From contig JAOTOL010001641.1 of assembly GCA_034440575.1 (NCBI GenBank), forward strand, positions 248,001-312,000: DNA of 64,000 nucleotides, written 5' to 3'. The stretch comes from Imbricaverruca yamaguchii (lineage: Eukaryota > Arthropoda > Thecostraca > Neoverrucidae). A program made the position numbers and the translations under genes. The notes under the pieces were generated by a model. That model was not told the origin of the DNA, did no database searches, and saw only the letters and a list, made by a program, of their open reading frames with translations. Positions 55,936 to 64,000 of the stretch are shown here, one piece after another. How positions within the stretch are numbered: position 1 is the first letter of the stretch; every line of letters begins with the position of its first letter.

Positions 55936-57182
55936 GGGTTCCAGGAATACAACTGGTTAGCTATTTCAGCTTTGGAATGAACTAGGGCAAAATATGCCAA
56001 AATATATTGCAATATTGGAATATATAATCTTAGGATACGCATAGGCTTCAATTTAGCAGACATCAGTAATGACACTAGGTAGGCTATTTGCTACTTGGCG
56101 AATTGGCGTTAACCAATGATTACATCTAGACTGGGCGGCGGCGGTCGGTTGAGGTTCAATGCTCTCCTCGATAAGGGTGAATGCGAGGGCAAAATGTGCA
56201 ACATTCACTTCGGTGGAGCGATATTAATGATCCGAAGACAACAGAGTATAATCAGGCTGCAATGTGGAAGTGCACACGTTGTGCGTCTTGGCCCTGAATT
56301 TAACTTCTATCACACACAACGTTCCATTTGGAATAGTCATTACACCAAAGCGAATTAAAGCCGTAAGTTATATAACTAGTCAGAATCTTAACATACAATA
56401 ACAACAAGACAAGAACAGCAAGCAAGTACCGTAGGAAATCAAGGAACCAAATTTCCAATGATTTACAATTGTTGAAAATTTTAACGGCGCTCTATGGAGC
56501 AGGCTATAGAGCACACCACTTTCGGATATATCAGCCTATTGGTGGTGGATTCCACAGCCACAGTTGCAGGCAAGAAGGCAAACACCGCTGGGTACTACAA
56601 GAATGCCTGCAACAACAGTGGACAAATGGAACTGCAACAATTGAGAGTATTTAACTGGGAATCATGCAAAACCACGCTCAGCGTGATCAGTAAAAGCGGA
56701 GAGTTCAACTGCATGTTCATTATAACCTAAATTTATAAATAAGGCCACATTGAAACTGTTTCATTACAATAATGCTAAAAATAAACTGATTAATGTTGGC
56801 CTAATTGATATTTATTGGTAATGAGCATGAGACCAGAACTTTAATCCATAGTATTCTATTGCGACAAATCATAGTGAATACTAAGAGTTACCTCGGACAA
56901 TGTTGGCTCCCGGCCAGACGACTAGCCGCCGATCGGTCGGCTAGTCTCAGGGGTCGGCTAGCCGGCCGTGGGGAGGGGGGATATATACGCAAAGATTCGA
57001 ACTGTCAATTTGGGATGCATAAATCCACTCCGATCACAAAGTCAATCATGCATTGGGGTACTTCCATGTAGTGGCTGTTCTGCACCCAGATAATGTTGCG
57101 TGAGCACATCAAGTAAAGAAGAATGTGCCAGAAAACTTTCAAGAGCGTATAGCCTATAAAGACTTATACCTATATTGAAAAA
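55936..57182. other. STK11 intron 3, no recognised gene
   Basis: Contains open frames at 56116-56358 and 56494-56730 (+), the latter Cys-containing and reasonably coding-like (…NNSGQMELQQLRVFNWESCK), but I recognise no family. An A/T-rich tract lies at 56730-56880. Confidence 0.35.
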
Positions 57183-57461
57183 CTAGCGACTCTCCGCCAA
57201 TGCACTTATAAATACAGAGCGACACGGTGCTCGTCCGGTGACAAGTGGCAGACTGTTCCAAGCGACCGCGGCGCGGCACAGAAAACCTCGCCGGGTCTGC
57301 GTGAGTCGACATCTTTTAACATGAAGCTCACCGAGTGACCAAGCTCTGGTCTCCATTTGCGATAGTTGCGGCCGCCAGGTAAATATTCTACGAACAGCTT
57401 CCGGACATTGTTCAACACATGAGGCCTTGTGTACCTGAACGCAAGCGTACTCTCGAACCAT
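57183..57461 (-). pseudogene. C-terminal fragment of a LINE reverse-transcriptase ORF
   Basis: Overlapping frames give EYLPGGRNYRKWRPELGHSV and RRGFLCRAAVAWNSLPLV. A basic C-terminus with the A-W-N-S-L-P motif is typical of the end of CR1/RTE-like LINE ORF2. It does not match families A or B closely, so it is a third family, decayed by frameshift. Confidence 0.6.
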
Positions 57462-57783
57462 CTCTGCGAACTTCAGCTATTCTAATGACGCCAGTGCAGG
57501 GGACACGTGTTCGTTGCGGCGCACGTGACTAATCGCGAAGCAAAGTTGATGCACTTTTGCACGTGGTGCAGATGGCACTAAGCGGCTCCGCCTCAGAGAG
57601 ATAGACGATAAAGGATGCGAGGAAAAACGTGGATTTAGACTACGAGCTTGAGATCATCCGTGGTGCAAATACTTCACAGTCGCATCTGACAACTAAGACG
57701 ATGGTTCAAACTTCTTGGTGGTTTATTTGTGGATCCTAACGTACATTCACCAGACTTGAACAATCCAGGAATCCAACGGAATA

Positions 57784-57945
57784 TTGGTTGGTTATTGGTT
57801 TTACGACACATCGACCATTGAGTCATATAGCGTAGCCAATCTCTCACGCCGATTGGTCGCGGGCGATGAGTAGCGACGGGTGAGGCTCGAACCCACAACC
57901 TTTCGATTGTGAGACGATCAATCTACCCCTAGACTAATTGTCCCC
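57784..57945 (-). mobile_element. tRNA-derived SINE, family S2, second copy
   Basis: Same layout as 34488-34647: tRNA-like head GACAATTAGTCTAGGGGTAG on the minus strand, CAAAGGTTGTGGGTTCGAGC, CGACCAATCGGCGTGAGAGA and the tail GTCGTAAAACCAATAACCAA. About 90% similar by eye. No clear TSD. Confidence 0.88.
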
Positions 57946-58019
57946 TCCTATTGAATATGAAATAATGTAAATATTATATATAATATAAAAGCCCGCACGA
58001 CGCAAGCCTCCGTGGGGTG

Positions 58020-58400
58020 AGTGTCCACGAGGAACGTCGCCGTGCGGCCGACGTCGGAAGAGGAGCATGTGCGGCGGTCCCAGTACTTTACGACCGACTC
58101 GTTACGTCGTTATCAGCGTTCCGGACGCTGCCGCCCTGGATGAACACGTCCAACTGCGACACGACCTTGGTTTGTGATCTCCGCCGACTCATCGCGCTCG
58201 ATGACACCGTGATCCGTCTCCGAGATCAGGAACATAAATGCCTTCATGCTCAATGTCATCTCCATGTGCTTGTCGGTGTCCTTGCGAACCACAACCGCAG
58301 CGCGAAAAAAAACCTTAATAGACACCCAGGCTGGCCTGCTTCACGTCCACGGTGTGCTTCTCGAGGTCCTACGGCTTGATACCGTCAACCACAGTATATG
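58020..58400 (-). pseudogene. Unrecognised broken coding-like segment
   Basis: Coding-like frames: VVDGIKP then stop then DLEKHTVDVKQASLGVY, then after a frame change KVFFRAAVVVRKDTDKHMEM TLSMKAFMFLISETDHGVIE, and a further shift into SQLDVFIQGGSVRNADNDVT. The codon-like composition suggests a former protein of at least 110 residues with two frame breaks. I do not recognise the family. It lies in STK11 intron 3, on the same strand. Confidence 0.4.
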
Positions 58401-58415
58401 ACGGTTTATTCATTA

Positions 58416-58459
58416 GGGTTTTGGGTGCGTCAACCCCAATTGGGTTATTTTGCGTCAAC
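58416..58459 (-). mobile_element. Diverged 3'-hairpin tail insertion
   Basis: GGGTTTTGGGTGCGTCAACC CCAATTGGGTTATTTTGCGT has the G-CGC / GCG-C outer and GACC/GGTC-type inner pairing of the LINE/SINE tail hairpin, with substitutions. No body and no clear TSD. Confidence 0.5.
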
Positions 58460-59024
58460 AATAATAGACATTTCTTCTGGATGCGGTTATTTATCTTCTT
58501 CAACTTGTCCAGAATCTTTTGAGAAAACTCCATTTTTTAAGAGACGGATGGACGACGGAAAGTACGTGAGTCCCCGGAAACACGCCCGTGTTTCCTCACC
58601 CCTTAGCGGGGCTGCTATATGAACCCGATCACATCTGCGCATGTTGTGAAATATGAGAAAGGGCACAAACAAGAGGTGGCCTCGTGTTTGGGTGCCCAGT
58701 GCTCACTGCTCACTCGCGCTAACCGTGCTTCCTGTGAAGCGAGGAAATTTATAAGGGTGTTGGACGCAGACAAGGTGGGAGCAAAGCTAGTTTATTAGTC
58801 GGGCCCAGATCAGTTGGATGTGTCTCGGCAATTCCAACTGTGTCACGGTGCGATAGGCTGACGGAACACAAAGTAGAGTTCAGAAAAGGATTGTTTTTCA
58901 AAACGTGTGAGATATACGACCTATAAAGGCATAACCTTGAAAACCCTTGCATCGGCTTCTTAACCTTTACCGCCCGAATCATTGCGTCCTAGCAGGCAAC
59001 AACGTTTGTGCTTATCATCAAAAC

Positions 59025-59177
59025 TCAAAACTGCTCATATCCGACCTCGTCCTTCCCGGGCTCAAATACCGTGACCTCCTCGATCACGCTGTTGTGGCAC
59101 GGACAGCTGTCATTGCATGATGCACAACTATGAGGTATGCCCTGGTAAGACGGGATGACGAACTTTCTGAGGATTAG
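59025..59177 (-). other. Candidate 3'-terminal coding exon, unknown gene
   Basis: A pyrimidine-rich acceptor TTTGTCCGCAG|CTAATCC precedes a 50-codon open frame LILRKFVIPSYQGIPHSCAS CNDSCPCHNS…, containing C-x2-C-x3-C-x-C and ending GKDEVGYEQF-stop. Composition looks coding and non-repetitive. No family recognised. It lies within STK11 intron 3, and the broken segment at 58020-58400 is nearby on the same strand. Confidence 0.35.
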
Positions 59178-59329
59178 CTGCGGACAAATCATGCAAATCA
59201 GAAGAGAGATAGAGTGGGTGATTTAGCTCCAGATGACGACATTGATAATGAGATTAGGTACAAACAGTGAATGAGCACGTGTTGCTGTACACTCCCAGAA
59301 ATATTTTAGACCAAAGAGGATAGCATGCA

Positions 59330-60480
59330 ACATTTGAGCCAGCAAATCGTGATGCTGACCAGACACCACTTTGTGGCTGACACAACAAGATCAGCACTTC
59401 GCCAACGCAAAGGCTACTACCAAGGAGGGCGAAGTGATTGGCCAGAACGAGTTCCTTAAAACTTGTTCATTTGTGGTGCAGGATGCAGCTCAATGCTTCA
59501 ACTGGGATTCGTCCCAGTTTACAGTGTGTCTGTTTATTGTGTACTCGCGTGAGGACGGAGTACTATGCCATCAGAGTTACTGCTGCATTTCTGACGGCAC
59601 AAAGTGCAACACCGCATTGGTGCATGCGTTCCTGCAACGGCTTATCACAAAAATGCTGCCCGAAGTACCTGAACTTCAAAAAAAAAATATCACAGACGAC
59701 AGTGCTGTACACTGTACAGTATACGAATGAGCATAACTTCATCAATGGTACCTACATACAGATTTTGAGGTAAACTGTGAGTGGCTTTTTGTCACATCTC
59801 ATGACAAGGGCGCTTGCCACGGCATCGGGGGCACAGTCAAGCATTGATGGTCACAGTCAGCTCAAGGTGGAGTTTCAAGAATTGAAACGATATTTTAATT
59901 GGCATGCGTCCATGACAAATTTCGACTTCCTACTATACTAACTGTACTAGCGTCGACATCTCACACCTAATGAAACCCCATTGTTTTAACACTGGTACAA
60001 AGCACAACACCGACATGGTGCATGAGTTCCTGTAACGGCTTATCTCAGAAATTCGGACCGCAGTACTTTACTAAAACAAATATTTAGTTCACAGACGGTA
60101 GTATGCGAAGAAGCATGACTTTGTCAATGTGTGACGCCATCAGACAGATTTTGGGCTATCCTGAAGTGGCTTTTTGTCACATCGCATGACAAGGGCGCTT
60201 GCGACGTCATCGTGTTACCGCTTACCGCGGCTCAAGAGAGCCTCAAGCGCCCGCTTAACAACCAGATACTGACGGCGGAGGACATGTTTGAGTATCTGTC
60301 GTACAAGCTATTCAGCTGCATCAGGTTCATATTTGTATGAAAGCAAGGGGCAATGTATGTCACGACTCACTTCGTCAAGCGCTCCTCGAAAGCCATCACG
60401 GTGAAGGGTACACAGCGGTACAAGTTCGCATCAGTGACCCACAGCACCGTAATAGTTCATGAACTGTCCACCGATGCAGG
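59330..60480 (+). pseudogene. Decayed transposase-like gene with internal duplication
   Basis: Open piece at 59371-59730: FVVQDAAQCFNWDSSQFTVC LFIVYSREDGVLCHQSYCCI SDGTKCNTALVHAFLQRLI. Beyond frame breaks come CEWLFVTSHDKGACHGIGGTVKH, and again KWLFVTSHDKGACD…NNQILTAEDMFEYLS at 60131-60340. The pattern (W-D-S-S-Q, S-Y-C-C-I-S-D, F-V-T-S-H-D-K-G, D-G-I-G-G-T-V-K-like) resembles a family of uncharacterised transposon-borne proteins in aphids and cnidarians that I recall only generally. The FVTSHDKGA block occurs twice (about 59790 and 60170), so the region was partly duplicated. Dead by multiple frameshifts. Confidence 0.6.
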
Positions 60481-60831
60481 GCGTATGTTAACGGTAGTTG
60501 GGTGAAGCGATACGTGCTAATGTGCGCGCTGATGCAGATTGTGCTGATTGATATTAATTGTGCTGATTTATATTATTGCAATGACAAATCATCAGTCTGA
60601 AATAGGATTCTGCCAAGGCATGGGATGATGTGGAGATCCGTGGACAATTACATTGCATTACATTATACTATGTACTGTAACCCACAGTTGTATTGCATTG
60701 CATTGTGAAATTATACACAATTTTTTCACGCCGATGTAGCTGGAAAATGATCTAACTCGATTCATGTCAGGCTCAGCATGTTTCAATGGATGCGTATGAG
60801 CCAGATCTGTTCTGAAGCAGCTCAAGATGCC

Positions 60832-61168
60832 GCCCCGGTAGCTCAGTTGGTTAGAGCGCTGGCCTGCACTGGTCTCCCCTGTACTGGCAACACAGGGTTC
60901 GAGTCGCTTCGCGCGCTCGCATTTAGCCCCCGGCCGGGAGTGTCAGTTGGCAGCTGGCCCGATAAGGCCGGGGACCAGCTACCGGGCGGCCGTGTCGGTG
61001 CATTGGCGGCACGTTAAACTTTCGGTCTAAATTCTGCCGTTGAGTTGGAGTTCATGGATCGGGTAGTGGGGGCTAGGGTTCACGCAACAAGCTCTGCTTA
61101 GCAATAGAACCCTGGTTCCTCAAGCCACCCCAGCAACAATTCGGATCAAATTTGTATAAATAAAAAAA
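60832..61168 (+). mobile_element. tRNA-derived SINE, family S3, plus copy
   Basis: tRNA-like head GCCCCGGTAGCTCAGTTGGT TAGAGCGCTGG with an A box and GGGTTCGAGTCGC as B box, interrupted by an unusual ACTGGTCTCCCCTGTACTGG insert. A ~250-bp body is shared with 18978-19310 (ATCGGGTAGTGG, CACGCAACAAG, GCTTAGCAATAGAACCCTGG). It ends in ATAAATAAAAAAATG. The long body means this is not a functional tRNA gene. Confidence 0.85.
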
Positions 61169-61528
61169 TGAATGCACTTACTCGGTTAATGAGGTTCACC
61201 TCTTTGATTGCTGAATGTGGGGTTTGAAACGCCAGAAGTTGATATTATTACAGTGGTTGGCGGTGTTATAAACCCTTCAGTGTTCTCTGTAAAAATATGA
61301 CCGTGCATTTGTGATATGGTGACATTGATGCAGGAATATATTGCATAGGGTGAAAACATTCATATTCCTTTTTTTCCTTATAAGTGACAATCTAGCATTT
61401 CACAAATTACTCTTCGTTGCTTCTGCATTTTCAAAAGAGCATTGTGACTGTCTGAAGGTCAAACTAGGCCACGTTAGGTCACACACTCACGATTTCAAAA
61501 AACGCGTGAACACAAATTTTGAAAGCGA
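61169..61528. other. STK11 intron 3, no recognised feature
   Basis: AT-rich sequence. The ORF at 61341-61550 has no recognisable motif. Confidence 0.4.
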
Positions 61529-61542
61529 AGATGCAGTGGATC

Positions 61543-61579
61543 TGGCTTAGGGGCGCATCGACCGCTTCGGTCATACAGC
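61543..61579 (-). mobile_element. 37-bp hairpin-only micro-insertion with perfect 14-bp TSD
   Basis: AGATGCAGTGGATC is present at 61529-61542 and 61580-61593, flanking TGGCTTAGGGGCGCATCGAC CGCTTCGGTCATACAGC. The insert consists of little more than the tail hairpin (GACCG/CGGTC inner stem) and a few bases of 3' tail. Confidence 0.9.
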
Positions 61580-62073
61580 AGATGCAGTGGATCATGACGA
61601 GTTCAACGATATATAGCTTCGTGCAATTCGTATTACTATTTATTGAGGTCTAGGTCTCCAAAGACATAGGTGGCCTCTCAAAATGTCCGAGGAAATAACT
61701 CCTTCATCATTGCTCCGATCTCTCTCAAAATTACACAGCTGGATTATAGACAGCCTAACCATACATAAGTATTTTCATAGAAATATGAAGTGCATGGTGC
61801 CATTTCCCCCTTCACTTGTTGATTTGTTGTGGAATAGGCTACCTACCACAATTTGGAGAGATCTCTGCCATTTAATTTTAACCGTTGACTCACAAGTTAG
61901 AACACTTGCGCAACACAACACTCCAGATCAAATGACTAACATTCTCATCTCATCACATGTCTCGCACGTCAAGACGCTTGTATTTCGGTGATATACAGTT
62001 CTAAACACATATTAAAGCAGCCCACGATAAACTGGCGTAAGAACAAACCTGCATACATAACTTAGAACCGATG

Positions 62074-62125
<52 letters not shown>
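62074..62125. repeat. (TA)n microsatellite
   Basis: Uninterrupted TA dinucleotide run of about 50 bp. Confidence 0.97.
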
Positions 62126-62129
<4 letters not shown>

Positions 62130-62312
62130 TATTCCAGCAACCAACTATCATAAGGTGAATCAGATTTGGGGTGTGATTTTGAAATAGGACGCCGTGGACC
62201 ATTTTGGACCAGGTCCATCGGCCGTGCGAGACTACAGGTGACAGCACGTGGCATCATGTGACAGCAGCTCAGCACCGGTTAGTGCGGATACCCTCGTCAC
62301 AGGCGTCCAGGT

Positions 62313-62376
62313 GACGGTAGTTGGTTGGCTATTTGGGCTTATTGGAATTTCGACTGCGTTGGTCATACAGCACCCA
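62313..62376 (-). mobile_element. Hairpin-tail insertion, same subfamily as 12524-12577
   Basis: Shares GTTGGCTATTTGGGCTTA, CGACTGCGTTGGTCATACAG CACCC with 12524-12577. The hairpin half GGCGC is degraded (ATTGGAATTTCGAC). No clear TSD. Confidence 0.65.
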
Positions 62377-62862
62377 CTAGGAGAGGGTGCACCACCATTG
62401 CGATCTCCTCAGCATTCTGGTCGTGAGTTAATGCTCATTCATGCTTACCACAAAGAGCTATGTAAAAGACTCAAAACAGTTTGGATACTAATAGTGCATA
62501 CGATTTGTGACATACCTTTTTCAGATAACAAATGGCTAAGCAAACTTTAATCCTCCTGGAGTGGATCTCAATATGATACATGACATTTATCATAATAGGT
62601 AATTATTTTTCGTCCACAGCATTCATATCCTTTAGTGTAGCTCGGGACTGATTTGATCATAAGTTCATAGCAACTGCACCAGCACAAATGTCTAGCACAC
62701 ACATCTGTATACTTTCAGCCTATTGTCATTAAAAACAACTAAAATGCAGGTACCATGAGAACGCATTCGGTCTACATCTTTAGAAAAACGGTAATAACAA
62801 TATTGACTGGAACTCCATCGGTGACCTAGGAAACAAGGACAAAGAGCTAGTGCAGTACTTGC

Positions 62863-63036
62863 CCGTGTGCCTGCCAGATGGGGAAGCGCTTCTCGTGGGC
62901 GTTGTCCAACATCTCCTTGAGCTGACAAACGCAGAACTCGAGGATCATATAGATCTTCTGCTTTTCGTCGTTGTGTAAGATGTCGTAGAGACGCACGACG
63001 TGCTGATGCCTTAGTCGCCTCAGCAGTCGGATCTCC
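62863..63036 (-). CDS. STK11: STK11/LKB1 kinase, exon equivalent to human exons 2+3
   Basis: The exon encodes [40 protein letters not shown] and [18 protein letters not shown], the N-lobe helix C/hinge region of LKB1 (EIQLLRRLRHKNV…, MVMEYCVCG, EKRFPVCQAHG in vertebrates). The acceptor is TGTTCCAG|GGAGATC, phase 2 as in vertebrates. The 174 bp equals the sum of vertebrate exons 2 (84) and 3 (90) as I recall them, so the intron that in human is an unusual AT-AC (U12-type) intron is absent here. The donor that keeps frame with exon 4 is CACGG|GCAAGT, a GC donor. Exon 1 must lie further right and was not recognised in 63037-64000. Confidence 0.95.
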
Positions 63037-64000
63037 CTGGAACATAGAAACAATGTGACACACGAAAGTGGTCGGCGGACCATCAATATCTCACTTCCGC
63101 AGAGCTTCTGGTTGAGCACAGTGCATCGATCATAGTGAGAGGCAAGTTCAGTTAGTTATTAATGAAATATGGTGTCATTGGAACCATTGGGACGCTAGCT
63201 TGCATGAATGAGTTGCTGATTGGAGTGTCTATTCCTACGAGAGAGAAATGGCAACAGGCCCACCTTAGAGAATGGCTATTTAAAACCCTTCTCAAAATAA
63301 TTACAATCCAATCCATTGCCCCTCTACGAAGTGCATTGCGACCAAATATTTTATTATTTCAAATATAACTTTAAATAAAATTCACAACTCATTCGCAACC
63401 ATTTTTGGGGGACACCGAGCCGAGCCATTCATCAGAGTACCTTTGCACTTGGGCTGCCCCTCCTCAGTCCGGAGGTTGTTTGGCTGCCTATATTGACAGC
63501 ATGATAACTCATGCTCAAATTAATTCTGCACCCAACATCCGGAATGTAATAGAAAATACCGGTATTTGCTTGCATTGAAACTTTCCAGACTTGTATATGC
63601 TGGATCGAAAGCCCATATGCAATAGTTGTGGAAATTTCCTGCTTGCGATCACAAACCAAATAAACATTACTTCTCCCATATGAAAATCGAACTGCACACA
63701 TTGCATGCTCAGTTCTTTTTAACATGAAACCTACTATCCGGCAATTGTTAGGGAAGCCAGATGTTCCTGTTTTTATCTGTCATGTCGCTCGGTATCTTCA
63801 CCAGGTATGTGGTCCTCAAACACAATTCAAATGTGAACCATTGCGACTGCGCACACAAAATACGTTTGAACATACCACATGGCTGAAAAAGAGAAAAAGT
63901 TGGTCCTGGATTTTGTCATCCAGAACATTATTGTTCCCCTAATATCACCCTCTCGCCTTTTTCTCGTTGCAAGCCTTAATGACGTTGGTGAACGATCCAA
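63037..64000. other. STK11 intron 1 sequence, no recognised exon
   Basis: Upstream of exon 2 on the minus strand. No frame matches the expected N-lobe glycine-rich loop of LKB1, so exon 1 is probably beyond the window. A short coding-like minus frame at 63965-64000 (GSFTNVIKACNEKKAR) is too short to call. Confidence 0.45.

Noticed and set aside
60832..60915. A tRNA gene (A and B boxes, GCCCCGGTAGCTCAGTTGG head).
   Set aside because: The anticodon region is disrupted by an insert, a long repeated body follows, and a second copy exists at 18978-19310. It is a SINE.
61683..61991. A 102-codon ORF with an LLWNRLPTTI-like stretch suggesting a LINE C-terminus.
   Set aside because: The similarity is confined to a few residues and the rest does not fit a reverse-transcriptase tail, so it is not listed as a feature.
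63965..64000. A coding-like minus frame at the right edge (GSFTNVIKACNEKKAR) as STK11 exon 1.
   Set aside because: It does not match the LKB1 glycine-loop region or the expected exon-1 end before EIRLLRRL, and is too short to judge.

Overview
The window is from an animal (metazoan) nuclear genome. Both recognisable host genes are intron-rich and lie on the minus strand. Most of the remaining sequence is retrotransposons, tRNA-derived SINEs, one large DNA transposon and minisatellites. The RNase H-bearing LINEs look invertebrate, perhaps arthropod, but I would not name a taxon.

Host genes. STK11/LKB1 (tumour-suppressor kinase) runs from the right edge leftwards. Five exons are found at 62863-63036, 55421-55553, 48275-48411, 47358-47543 and 16832-17001. 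Exon 1 and the C-terminal exon were not found. From remembered vertebrate exon sizes, the 174-bp and 186-bp exons equal human exons 2+3 and 6+7 fused, and 133 and 137 bp equal exons 4 and 5. Intron 3 appears to use a GC donor. The intron before the exon-8 equivalent is about 30 kb and holds most of the mobile DNA. At the left edge are three exons (1905-2190, 583-762, 182-320) of an SLC41-type (MgtE-like) magnesium transporter, which continues off the window.

Mobile DNA. Family B is a LINE with a gag-like zinc-knuckle ORF1, endonuclease, reverse transcriptase and RNase H. It has four copies: B1 (3138-7660), B2 (24342-29108 plus 39089-39930), B3 (49054-55326, near full length with a 12-bp target-site duplication) and B4 (29109-39088). 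B4 sits inside B2, and B4 is itself interrupted by a 3,724-bp hAT-like DNA transposon (29392-33115) and a tRNA SINE (34488-34647). Family A is a CR1-like LINE whose ORF1 carries an SGNH/GDSL esterase (22089-23045). There are three tRNA-SINE families: S1, S2 and S3.

Repeats. A 5.4-kb array of 33-bp units (41385-46740) contains four copies of SINE S1, amplified together with the array. About 580 bp of it (43838-44420) looks like a sequence-consensus artefact.

Most unusual signals. (1) Several splice junctions of both host genes are themselves tandemly duplicated: units contain the end of the exon, the splice site and adjacent intron. (2) A short 3'-terminal hairpin with a GGCGC/GCGCC outer stem and a GACC/GGTC inner stem recurs on LINE ends, SINE tails and free-standing insertions as small as 37 bp with perfect target-site duplications.
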